DNA of 64,000 bases from Acetobacterium malicum subsp. dehalogenans DSM 11527 (GTDB taxonomy: Bacteria > Bacillota > Clostridia > Eubacteriales > Eubacteriaceae), in assembly GCF_000472665.1 (NCBI RefSeq), contig NZ_AXAC01000016.1:1-64000 (forward strand), in the 5' to 3' direction. Each line of letters begins with the position of its first letter. Position 1 is the stretch's first letter. Under the pieces are notes generated by a model. That model had not been told where the DNA came from, did no database searches, and saw nothing but the letters and a program-made list of their open reading frames with translations. Shown here in pieces: positions 17,602-25,176 of this stretch. Both the position numbers and the translations under genes were made by a program.

Positions 17602-18453
17602 ATGTTACTGGCAAATTATCACGTTCATTCAGATTATTGCGATGGCACCAATACCCTTGAAGAAATGGTACAAGCTGGAATTTCAGCGGGACTAACCAGT
17701 TTGGGTCTGTCAAGCCATTTTCCCCTGCCATTTGCTAATGACTGGACAATGAAAGAAGAGAATATCGAGAGTTATCTGGACGACATCAAAAATCTGAAAG
17801 AAAAGTATGCATCACAAATTGAACTTTACTGCGGCATGGAAATTGATTTTTTCATCGATCGTCAGGATATCAGCGATCTGGCCAAAGCCGTGTTACCCCG
17901 ATTGGACTACACGATTATGTCCATTCATACCTTGGGAAAAACCACCGGCGATGATGTTTCCTACATTGATGAATCCCAGCAGGATTTTAAGCGGGGCATC
18001 GAAAAATATTATCAGGGAGACACGCAGGCTTTTATTAAGGATTATTACCAGGGCATTGAAAAGATGGTGGAGATCTTTGAACCTGATATCTTGGGGCATG
18101 TAGATTTAATCAAAAAATACAATCAGAACAACTATTTTTTTAATGAAAATGATAACTGGTATCAGGAAACGGTGCGAGCCTGCCTAGATGGCATCGCAAA
18201 AAAAACGACGCGACTGGAAATTAATACCGGCACGAATATGCGGATTCCCGGAGTGGGTCGTTACCCCTCTGATTGGATGGTACCAGAAATGAGAAAAAGA
18301 AATATTCCCATTACAATTGGTGGTGACAGCCACTCCGTTGCGGGAATTGTTTTCGAATATAACCAGGCAGAAGTGTATTTAGAAAAATGTGGCTATCACG
18401 AATATTGGGTACTAAAAAAAGGCCGATGGGAAGCACAGCCTCTGGGAGTGTAA
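17602..18453 (+). CDS. PHP-domain phosphatase, histidinol-phosphatase (HisK/HisJ) family
   Basis: Metal-dependent phosphoesterase of 283 residues. PHP metal-binding motifs are visible in order: NYHVHSDYCDG, the Glu in GMEIDFF, SIHTLG, GHVDLIKKY and the C-terminal IGGDSH. The closest family by layout is the monofunctional histidinol-phosphatase, which makes histidinol for histidine synthesis. No other his gene is nearby, so the substrate is inferred. ATG 17602 follows GGAGGG; an ATG at 17578 has none. A candidate promoter is TTGCTT (17544) and TACAAT (17566) with a 16-bp spacer. The ComEA-like gene starts 1 bp after the stop. Confidence 0.85.
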   Translation: MLLANYHVHSDYCDGTNTLEEMVQAGISAGLTSLGLSSHFPLPFANDWTMKEENIESYLDDIKNLKEKYASQIELYCGMEIDFFIDRQDISDLAKAVLPRLDYTIMSIHTLGKTTGDDVSYIDESQQDFKRGIEKYYQGDTQAFIKDYYQGIEKMVEIFEPDILGHVDLIKKYNQNNYFFNENDNWYQETVRACLDGIAKKTTRLEINTGTNMRIPGVGRYPSDWMVPEMRKRNIPITIGGDSHSVAGIVFEYNQAEVYLEKCGYHEYWVLKKGRWEAQPLGV

Positions 18454-18454
18454 T

Positions 18455-19033
18455 ATGGATAAGCTCGATCGCAATAAAATCCTGTACATTCTCATCGTGC
18501 TTGTTTTTTTGGGCGTTTTTTGGGGTTGGTATCATTTTAAAGAAAGTAATGAGGCAACACTACGGGTTGCCGATACCACCGCTGTAAAAGAGGCAGACGG
18601 CGAAAACAGCCAGGCCGGTGAGAGCCGAATAATGGTGCACATCACTGGTGCAGTCAACAAGCCTGGGGTCGTTTCACTAAATCAGGACGCCCGGCTGATC
18701 GAGGCCATTGAAATGGTTGGTGGATTGACAGAATCTGCTGATGTTAATTCCTTGAATCTGGCCAGAAAATTACAGGATGAAGAGAAAATTCATATCCCTG
18801 CTATTGGTGAGGTTTCACAAACAACGACCGCCAGTGAAAATACTAAAGTAAATATCAATACTGCCAGTCTGGAAGAACTGAAAAGCCTGCCGGGGGTTGG
18901 CGACGTCATTGCTCAGGGGATCATCGATTACCGCGAAAAGAATGGTGGATTTACACAATTGGACGAATTAAAGAATGTGACACGGATAGGTGATAAAATA
19001 TATGATGGACTATCTGAATCAATAACGATATGA
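18455..19033 (+). CDS. comEA: ComEA-family helix-hairpin-helix DNA-binding protein
   Basis: Membrane-anchored protein of 192 residues. One N-terminal membrane helix (about 9-27) is followed by an SLBB domain (about 60-113, VHITGAVNKPGVVSL) and then a double helix-hairpin-helix domain (about 130-192) with VNINTASLEELKSLPGVGD and FTQLDELKNVTRIG. In competent bacteria ComEA binds incoming double-stranded DNA outside the membrane and passes it to ComEC. comEC is not adjacent here, so a competence role is inferred. The gene starts immediately after the phosphatase stop and is probably co-transcribed. Confidence 0.9.
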   Translation: MDKLDRNKILYILIVLVFLGVFWGWYHFKESNEATLRVADTTAVKEADGENSQAGESRIMVHITGAVNKPGVVSLNQDARLIEAIEMVGGLTESADVNSLNLARKLQDEEKIHIPAIGEVSQTTTASENTKVNINTASLEELKSLPGVGDVIAQGIIDYREKNGGFTQLDELKNVTRIGDKIYDGLSESITI

Positions 19034-19098
19034 AAAAGGTTACATGCAAACAAAATGATAAAAAATTATCAATAGAGTTTAAAAAAATATTTTAACTG

Positions 19099-19126
19099 TT
19101 TACAATAGAACGATATGTGTTATACT
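19099..19126 (+). promoter_or_regulatory. Candidate promoter of the CcpN-like/PPSR/ppdK operon
   Basis: TTTACA (19099-19104), 16-bp spacer, TATACT (19121-19126). The AAAGGGG ribosome site of the first gene lies just downstream at 19144-19150. Confidence 0.6.
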
Positions 19127-19156
19127 TAATAAATCAAACAGTCAAAGGGGTTGAAG

Positions 19157-19795
19157 ATGGAGTTATCAAATAGACAAAAAGAAATTATCGAAATTGTTAA
19201 GGAAAAGCAACCCGTAAAAAGCAATGAAATTTCGGAGCTGCTCAATATCAACCGGGCGACGATTCGCCCTGATCTTAAGATTTTGACGATGATGGGTATT
19301 TTAGAAGCAAAACGAAAAGTCGGCTATTATTATACGGGCCGATCATTGTTGCATATTTTGGGAAGCTATATCAAAACCATTAATGTCATGGACATCCAGA
19401 CAGAGCCAACAGTTGTAGAGGAAACATCATCCATCTACGATGGTATTATTACCATGTTTACCAAAAATGCCGGAACCTTATACGTTGTTGACGGGAAATA
19501 CCTTTCCGGGATCGTGTCCCGAAAGGACTTTATTAAGGCCATGATTGGAAGAAAAGAGGTAGAGTCGCTGCCGATTCCGATGATTATGACCCGGATGCCC
19601 AATATTATTTACCTGGAACCAACTGAATCTGTATATGATGCCGCTTATAAAACGATGTTTTATGAGGTCGAATCGCTGCCTGTTGTGACCAAAGAAATTG
19701 ATGAAAAGGGCGCTTCGCGGTTAGTCCTGATTGGTAAGGTTTCACGAACAAATATTACCCGCTATGTGGTTAACATGGGAAAAAGTGTTGAATAA
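19157..19795 (+). CDS. CcpN-like transcriptional regulator (HTH plus two CBS domains)
   Basis: Predicted regulator of 212 residues. The N-terminal winged HTH contains NRQKEIIEIVKEKQPVKSN and INRATIRPDLKILTMMG. It is followed by paired CBS domains (about 85-205) that bind adenine nucleotides in this family. In Bacillus, CcpN represses gluconeogenic genes and is encoded next to yqfL. Here the same family sits in front of the PPSR and ppdK genes, so control of the pyruvate/PEP step is a reasonable inference. ATG 19157 follows AAAGGGG at 6 nt; TTG 19151 lies too close to that site. PPSR begins 12 bp downstream. Confidence 0.88.
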   Translation: MELSNRQKEIIEIVKEKQPVKSNEISELLNINRATIRPDLKILTMMGILEAKRKVGYYYTGRSLLHILGSYIKTINVMDIQTEPTVVEETSSIYDGIITMFTKNAGTLYVVDGKYLSGIVSRKDFIKAMIGRKEVESLPIPMIMTRMPNIIYLEPTESVYDAAYKTMFYEVESLPVVTKEIDEKGASRLVLIGKVSRTNITRYVVNMGKSVE

Positions 19796-19807
19796 TGAGG
19801 TTAAAAC

Positions 19808-20611
19808 TTGAAGAGCATAGTAATTTTCGTCGTTTCAGATACGCCCACTGAAATTGGTGAGCTGCTGGTAAAAGCAGGGACCAGCGTATTTGAAAACTCC
19901 ATCCGGGAAGTACGGTTTCATCCCTTTGTGGATGATAAGCTGAGTATTGACTACCTGTTGGATTTGGCAAAACAGGAAAACGGATTGGTCGTTTATCGTT
20001 TTGCGTCAATCGAATTAAAACATCATATGGAAACTGAAGCTAAAATTAAGGATGTTCCCATCTACGATGTGATGGGGTCACTGATGGAAACACTGCGCAG
20101 CATAACTGGTGAAGAACCGGTCAGGAACTTGAAGTCCAGTCGGGAACTGGATGACCATTACATAAAAAAAATTGAAGCCATTGAATTTGCTGTAAAGTAT
20201 GATGATGGCAAGAACACTTCCGACCTCGATGAGGCGGATATTATTCTGATTGGGGTGTCAAGAACATCCAAAACACCAATCAGTATCTATTTGGCCAACA
20301 ATAATTACAAGGTGGCCAACATTCCGTTAATGCCGGAGGTTGAACCACCGCAGGAATTATTCGAGATTTCAAAAAATAAAATATTTGGGCTGATCCTGGA
20401 TCCAAACCATCTGGTCAATATCCGCTCAGAAAGAATCCGGGCCATGGGGCTTACCGGAACATCAAACTATGGAAGTTACGAAAGAGTTATGTTGGAGTTA
20501 GAAAAAGCACAACAGCTTTTCGATAAATTGGGGTGTACTGTCATTGACGTCACATCAAAAGCAATTGAAGAAATTGCAGCGATAATACTTGCAAATATAA
20601 CGAGGAGGTAG
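19808..20611 (+). CDS. Pyruvate, phosphate dikinase regulatory protein (PPSR/DUF299)
   Basis: Bifunctional kinase/phosphorylase of 267 residues that inactivates PPDK by ADP-dependent phosphorylation of a threonine next to the catalytic histidine and reactivates it by phosphorolysis. Family motifs are VVSDTPTEIGELL, the P-loop-like IGVSRTSKTPISIYLANN and LDPNHLVNIRSER. The start is TTG 19808, preceded by GAGGTT; no better start exists. It lies 5 bp ahead of ppdK, its expected target. The target threonine (T453) and histidine (H455) are both present in the PPDK encoded next, which supports the pairing. Confidence 0.93.
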   Translation: MKSIVIFVVSDTPTEIGELLVKAGTSVFENSIREVRFHPFVDDKLSIDYLLDLAKQENGLVVYRFASIELKHHMETEAKIKDVPIYDVMGSLMETLRSITGEEPVRNLKSSRELDDHYIKKIEAIEFAVKYDDGKNTSDLDEADIILIGVSRTSKTPISIYLANNNYKVANIPLMPEVEPPQELFEISKNKIFGLILDPNHLVNIRSERIRAMGLTGTSNYGSYERVMLELEKAQQLFDKLGCTVIDVTSKAIEEIAAIILANITRR

Positions 20612-20616
20612 AGGAA

Positions 20617-23262
20617 ATGTCAAAAAAATGGGTTTATTTGTTTAAAGAAGGTAATGCAAACATGAAGGAGCTGCTGGGGGGAAAAGGTGCAAACCTTGCG
20701 GAAATGACAAACATCGGTTTGCCAGTTCCAGGAGGCTTTACTGTAACCACCGAGGCTTGTACTGAATATTACAATCAAGATAAAAAACTTTCCGATGAAA
20801 TAGTCGGTCAAATTAATGACTACATGAGTGTTCTGGAAAAAGAATGCGACAAAGAATTTGGCAATGCCGATAATCCGTTGCTGGTTTCTGTTCGTTCGGG
20901 AGCCAAGTTTTCGATGCCAGGAATGATGGACACCATCCTGAATCTTGGACTCAACGATGAAACCGTGGCAGGAATTGCCAAAGCGACTGACAACGAACGG
21001 TTTGCCTTTGACAGCTACCGACGTTTTATTCAAATGTTTGGGGATGTTGTTCAGGAAATTGGTAAAGAAAAATTCGATCATGTTCTGGAAGCTGCTAAAG
21101 AAAAAAATGGCTATAAAGATGATACCGAACTGACTGCCGACGATCTCAAAGCAATTGTTGTTGCTTATAAAAAAATCGTCAAAGACGAAACCGGGGAAGA
21201 TTTTCCCTTGGATCCCAAAGATCAATTATTGATGGCGATTGAAGCAGTATTCAGATCCTGGAATAATAATCGAGCCATCAGTTATCGAAATATGAATGAT
21301 ATTCCTCACGATATTGGTACCGCTGTCAATGTTCAATCGATGGTTTATGGAAACATGGGAAATGATTGCGGAACCGGGGTGGCTTTCACTCGAAATCCCG
21401 CCACCGGACAGAAAAAATTGTTTGGTGAATTCTTGATTAATGCCCAGGGCGAAGATGTTGTGGCTGGAATCCGGACTCCCAAGGATATTGATGAGCTGAA
21501 AGATATTATGCCAGCAGTTTACAAACAATTCCATGAAACCGCCGAATTGTTGGAAAAGCATTATAAAGATATGCAGGATATTGAGTTTACCATTGAAAAA
21601 AGCAAACTCTTTATGCTGCAAACCCGAACCGGTAAGCGTACAGCTGCTGCTGCGATCTGTGCTGCCGTGGAAATGGTCGAAGAAGGGCTGATCACAAAAG
21701 AAGAAGCCATTCTGCGACTGGATCCGATTGCCCTGGATCAATTGTTGCACCCGACTTTCGAAGCGGCCGCTTTAACAGCCGCCGAACTTCTGGCCACTGG
21801 TCTACCGGCTTCACCGGGAGCTGCCACTGGTAAAATTTACTTTACTGCCGAAGCAGTTTGCGCCGCTGTCGCTAATGGCGAAGAAACCCTACTAGTCAGA
21901 AAAGAAACATCCCCAGAAGATATTGAAGGGATGTACGCCGCCAATGGGATTTTAACCGCCCGAGGTGGAATGACCTCCCATGCAGCGGTTGTTGCTCGAG
22001 GAATGGGAAAATGCTGTGTGGCTGGATGCGAATCCATCAAGGTAGACGAGGCAGCTAAACAATTCACCGTCGGTAACCAAGTTTTCAAAGAGGGGGATTA
22101 TATCTCTTTAAATGGAAGCACCGGCAGTGTTTACAAGGGCAGTATCAAAACCGTCACCCCAGAACTATCAGGACATTTTGGACAGATCATGGCCTGGTCC
22201 GATGAATTCAGAACCCTGAAAGTCCGAACCAATGCTGACACTCCCAAAGACGCCTCTGTGGCTGTCGGTTTCGGGGCGGAAGGGATTGGCTTGTGCCGGA
22301 CCGAGCACATGTTTTTTGATGAGCATCGGCTACCCAGTGTTCGTCGGATGATTCTCTCCGAATCAAAAGAACAACGGGAAAAAGCCCTCGCTGAAATTCT
22401 GCCAATGCAGAAAGAAGATTTTATCGGCATTTATAAAGCGATGGAAGGCCGACCGGTTACCGTTCGTTTGCTTGATCCACCACTCCATGAGTTCCTGCCC
22501 AAAGAAACCAAAGATATCGAAGCCTTGGCAGTTGATATGGGTTTTGCAGTGGAAGATATGCTGACCATTATTCAGGGATTGGAAGAATTCAACCCAATGC
22601 TGGGTCATCGTGGTTGTCGTCTGGCCATTACTTATCCTGAAATTGCCGAAATGCAGACTCGGGCCATTATGGAAGCAGCTATTGAAGTCAAAGAGAAATA
22701 TGGCTTCAATGTAATCCCTGAAATTATGATTCCCTTAATTGGCATTAATGAAGAATTAACCTACCTGGATAAGGTGGTAAGAAATACAGCTGAAGTGATT
22801 CGGGATGAGAAAAAATCGGATATTGAATACCTGGTGGGGACCATGATGGAAATCCCCCGGGCGACTCTGATTGCCGATCAAATTGCTGAAACCGCCGAAT
22901 TCTTCTCCTTTGGCACCAATGACCTGACTCAAATGACCTATGGTTTCTCTCGTGATGATGCCGGTAAGTTTATTACTGACTATAAAGAAAAAGGTATTCT
23001 GCCAAATGACCCATTCCAGAGCATTGACGTCGAAGGCGTTGGTAAGCTGGTTGAAATGGGTGTGACCTTGGGTCGTAAAACCAAGCCTGATCTTAAAATT
23101 GGGGTTTGCGGTGAACACGGCGGCGATCCTAAATCGATTTTCTTCTTCCACAGTGTTGGCTTGAGCTATGTTTCCTGCTCACCATTCCGGGTGCCAATCG
23201 CCCGTCTGGCAGCAGCGCAGGCTGCTTTAAGCAACAATAAAAGCGCCTTCACCGATAAATAA
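20617..23262 (+). CDS. ppdK: Pyruvate, phosphate dikinase
   Basis: Interconverts pyruvate, ATP and phosphate with PEP, AMP and pyrophosphate. It has 881 residues: N-terminal nucleotide-binding domain, central phosphohistidine domain and C-terminal TIM-barrel. The phospho-carrier is H455 in GGMTSHAAVVARG, T453 in the same motif is the expected PPSR target, and C831 in GVCGEHGGDP is the catalytic cysteine of the pyruvate site. These positions match the numbering known for the Clostridium symbiosum enzyme. ATG 20617 follows a strong AGGAGG. In an acetogen it would supply PEP for anabolism from pyruvate. A terminator hairpin follows. Confidence 0.97.
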   Translation: MSKKWVYLFKEGNANMKELLGGKGANLAEMTNIGLPVPGGFTVTTEACTEYYNQDKKLSDEIVGQINDYMSVLEKECDKEFGNADNPLLVSVRSGAKFSMPGMMDTILNLGLNDETVAGIAKATDNERFAFDSYRRFIQMFGDVVQEIGKEKFDHVLEAAKEKNGYKDDTELTADDLKAIVVAYKKIVKDETGEDFPLDPKDQLLMAIEAVFRSWNNNRAISYRNMNDIPHDIGTAVNVQSMVYGNMGNDCGTGVAFTRNPATGQKKLFGEFLINAQGEDVVAGIRTPKDIDELKDIMPAVYKQFHETAELLEKHYKDMQDIEFTIEKSKLFMLQTRTGKRTAAAAICAAVEMVEEGLITKEEAILRLDPIALDQLLHPTFEAAALTAAELLATGLPASPGAATGKIYFTAEAVCAAVANGEETLLVRKETSPEDIEGMYAANGILTARGGMTSHAAVVARGMGKCCVAGCESIKVDEAAKQFTVGNQVFKEGDYISLNGSTGSVYKGSIKTVTPELSGHFGQIMAWSDEFRTLKVRTNADTPKDASVAVGFGAEGIGLCRTEHMFFDEHRLPSVRRMILSESKEQREKALAEILPMQKEDFIGIYKAMEGRPVTVRLLDPPLHEFLPKETKDIEALAVDMGFAVEDMLTIIQGLEEFNPMLGHRGCRLAITYPEIAEMQTRAIMEAAIEVKEKYGFNVIPEIMIPLIGINEELTYLDKVVRNTAEVIRDEKKSDIEYLVGTMMEIPRATLIADQIAETAEFFSFGTNDLTQMTYGFSRDDAGKFITDYKEKGILPNDPFQSIDVEGVGKLVEMGVTLGRKTKPDLKIGVCGEHGGDPKSIFFFHSVGLSYVSCSPFRVPIARLAAAQAALSNNKSAFTDK

Positions 23263-23269
23263 ATCGCAA

Positions 23270-23287
23270 GAAACCCTTCGAGGTTTC
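23270..23287 (+). terminator. Hairpin after ppdK (left copy of a duplicated terminator)
   Basis: GAAACCC-TTCG-AGGTTTC, with one mismatch next to the loop and no T-run. The same hairpin with a perfect stem recurs at 23431-23448 beyond the hairpin repeat. Confidence 0.55.
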
Positions 23288-23308
23288 TGAGGTTGTCGCT
23301 AAACTACC

Positions 23309-23406
23309 GTACCGACCAATTGTTAATCTGTTGTTCTCCGCGGAATCGGACAGGCTCTGCCGTGTCCGCTCCGATGCGTACAACATGATGTAACAATTGT
23401 CGGTAC
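23309..23406 (-). repeat. 98-bp hairpin repeat element, copy 2
   Basis: Inverted orientation relative to copy 1. In the copy-1 reading direction it differs in only two adjacent-region bases (GCGGAGAACAAC for GCGGCGTACAAC), which disturbs the middle stem. Its flanks CTGTCAAAAAGACAACCTA and GGTAGTTTAGCGACAACC (then TCA) closely match those of copy 1. It lies between ppdK and galE. Confidence 0.9.
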
Positions 23407-23430
23407 TAGGTTGTCTTTTTGACAGTTTGA

Positions 23431-23456
23431 GAAACCCTTCGGGGTTTCTTTTTTTT
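23431..23456 (+). terminator. Terminator (right copy) before galE
   Basis: GAAACCC-TTCG-GGGTTTC followed by eight T and then C. It is a canonical Rho-independent terminator for transcripts coming from ppdK and is a near-duplicate of the hairpin at 23270. Confidence 0.8.
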
Positions 23457-23518
23457 CGAAAAAGATCTATAATAAAGAGACGTTAAGGATTAAATAATAA
23501 AAATAGAAATAGAGGAAC

Positions 23519-24511
23519 ATGATGAAAATTTTAGTATGTGGCGGCGCCGGGTATATTGGATCACATGTGGTCAGGGTGCTGGTGGAGCGGGGCTATGAGG
23601 TGGTGGTGCTGGATAACTTCTCTACTGGACACCCGGGAGCGGTACCTGACGAGGCAGTGATTGTAGAAGGTGATATCCGGGATCAGGATTTTCTCGGCCA
23701 GGTTTTTGAGAACCACCAGATTGACTGTGTCATGCATTTTTGTGCCAATTCCCTGGTGGGAGAGTCGATGGAGCAACCGATCAAATATTACCATAACAAT
23801 GTTTATGGCACCCTTTGTCTGCTGGAAACAATGGTGGCACATGGGGTTAAACGTTTTGTTTTCTCGTCCACCGCAGCTGTATACGGGGAACCGGAGGAAA
23901 GTCCGATAACGGAAGACAGTAGCAAAAATCCCACCAATACCTATGGTGAGACAAAACTGGCGGTCGAAAAAATGCTGCCGTGGATGGATCAGGCCTATGG
24001 TTTAAAATCGATGACCTTCCGTTATTTTAATGCCGCGGGGGCCCATCCCAGCGGAGAAATCGGCGAAGATCACAATCCCGAAACCCATTTGATCCCGTTG
24101 ATTTTAAAAACCGCCCTGGGTCAGCGCGATAAAATCAGTATTTTCGGCGAAGACTATCCTACTCCTGACGGCAGTTGCATCCGGGATTATATTCATGTCA
24201 TGGATATTGCCTCGGCCCATATTTTAGGGATGGAAAAACTACTGGCCGGGGCCGAAAGCGATGTATATAATTTGGGCGACGGCAAAGGTTTTTCTGTCAA
24301 AGAAGTCATTGCCAAAACAAAAGTGCTGACCGAAAAAGTCTTTGCTGTAGAAGTCACCGCCCGCAGAGTCGGAGATCCGGCTGAACTGATTGCTTCTTCT
24401 CAAAAAGCCCAGCAGAAATTGGGCTGGACTCCAGTCTATTCAGATTTAGGTGAGATCATAAAAACAGCCTGGAAGTGGCATCAAAACCACCCCCAAGGCT
24501 ATGGCGAATAA
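23519..24511 (+). CDS. galE: UDP-glucose 4-epimerase
   Basis: NAD-dependent short-chain dehydrogenase of 330 residues that interconverts UDP-glucose and UDP-galactose. The NAD-binding motif GGAGYIGSH is at about 8-16. VLDNFSTGHPGAVP, FSSTAAVYGEPE (catalytic Ser/Thr region) and the YxxxK pair in TYGETKLAVEK follow, with RYFNAAGAHPSGEIGEDH and CIRDYIHVMD later. Two ATGs (23519 and 23522) lie behind AGAGGAAC and either could be used. It stands alone between the ppdK terminator and the convergent ArsR gene. It likely provides sugar nucleotides for cell-surface glycans. Confidence 0.95.
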   Translation: MMKILVCGGAGYIGSHVVRVLVERGYEVVVLDNFSTGHPGAVPDEAVIVEGDIRDQDFLGQVFENHQIDCVMHFCANSLVGESMEQPIKYYHNNVYGTLCLLETMVAHGVKRFVFSSTAAVYGEPEESPITEDSSKNPTNTYGETKLAVEKMLPWMDQAYGLKSMTFRYFNAAGAHPSGEIGEDHNPETHLIPLILKTALGQRDKISIFGEDYPTPDGSCIRDYIHVMDIASAHILGMEKLLAGAESDVYNLGDGKGFSVKEVIAKTKVLTEKVFAVEVTARRVGDPAELIASSQKAQQKLGWTPVYSDLGEIIKTAWKWHQNHPQGYGE

Positions 24512-24540
24512 AATATTGTTAAGCATGTAGAATAGTCAAT

Positions 24541-24572
24541 AGATTAATAATTGATCGCGATAATTAGTTTCA
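24541..24572 (+). repeat. Possible strongly decayed right end of the hairpin repeat
   Basis: AGATTAATAATTGATCGCGA followed by TAATTAGTTT loosely resembles the right end AGATTAACAATTGGTCGGTA plus flank GGTAGTTT. About two thirds of bases agree and no left arm is present, so chance similarity is quite possible. Confidence 0.2.
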
Positions 24573-24596
24573 GAGCGGTTAAAGATAAAAAATAAG

Positions 24597-24893
24597 TTAG
24601 AATTCCAGGGTGCTGAAATACTCGGCTGCCGTTAGATCCATGGCAGCGAGCAGTTTTTCAATGCCCTTTAATTTTACTGAATAGTGCATTTCCACACCGA
24701 TTTTGCGGTTTTCGAGAATCCCGGCTTCCCGAAGTATTTTCAGGTGTTGGGACAGGTTGGCCTGGCTGTAGTCAAATAACTGATTCAGGACGCATACACA
24801 CTGGGGTTCAATTAAAAGAAATTTTACGATTTGTAAGCGAACCGGATGTCCCAACGCTTTGAAGATTTTTACTGAAACATCATCAGCATTCAT
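24597..24893 (-). CDS. ArsR/SmtB-family transcriptional regulator
   Basis: Winged-helix repressor of 98 residues. The core reads KALGHPVRLQIVKFL, with the metal- or thiol-sensing type motif CVCVLNQLF, then the recognition helix YSQANLSQHLKILREAGI. ATG 24893 is used because AGAGG lies 6 nt ahead; the longer frame upstream runs through the rhodanese sequence. It lies 16 bp behind the rhodanese module in the same direction and so probably regulates the CoA-disulfide reductase/rhodanese operon. The CxC pair could sense persulfides, as in SqrR/BigR-type relatives, or thiophilic metals. Which one is inference. Confidence 0.85.
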   Translation of the reverse strand: MNADDVSVKIFKALGHPVRLQIVKFLLIEPQCVCVLNQLFDYSQANLSQHLKILREAGILENRKIGVEMHYSVKLKGIEKLLAAMDLTAAEYFSTLEF

Positions 24894-24909
24894 AATTGCC
24901 TCTTTTCTG

Positions 24910-25176
24910 TTAATCTTCTTTGGTGGCATCATAAAACTGAAAGCCCCCGGAGAGATTAAATACGTTTTTAAAGTCATGGTTAAGTAAAATGTTCTGGGTT
25001 GCATTACCGGTGACGCCCTTATTGCAATAGGTAATCACTGGTTGGGTCTGATCGAGTAGCGCCAGTTTGTTGCGCAGATCCTGATGGGGAATGTTTTGCG
25101 CTTCCGGCAGATGACCGGCAGCGTATTGTTCAGTTATCCGGGTATCAATAATTTGATAAGTTTCCCCATTATTCAG
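24910..25176 (-). CDS. Rhodanese domain in the -1 frame of the CoA-disulfide reductase gene
   Basis: Translating the minus strand from CTG at 25176 gives 88 codons of a complete rhodanese-like fold ending in TAA at 24910. Visible parts are YQIIDTRITEQYAAGHLPEA, which begins as rhodanese domains do, the active-site loop YCNKGVTGNA with its persulfide-carrying Cys, and FNLSGGFQFY near the end. No in-frame ATG, GTG or TTG lies ahead of the active-site strand. The preceding gene ends exactly where this frame begins, so the domain is best explained as the C-terminal part of a CoA-disulfide reductase-rhodanese fusion. Expression would need a -1 frameshift, transcriptional slippage, or a base missing from the assembly. 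Confidence 0.7.
   Translation of the reverse strand: MNNGETYQIIDTRITEQYAAGHLPEAQNIPHQDLRNKLALLDQTQPVITYCNKGVTGNATQNILLNHDFKNVFNLSGGFQFYDATKED

Noticed and set aside
20620-21750. Long minus-strand frames opposite ppdK
   Set aside because: They lie entirely within the well-supported ppdK coding region, have Phe/Asn/His-rich antisense composition and no start signals.
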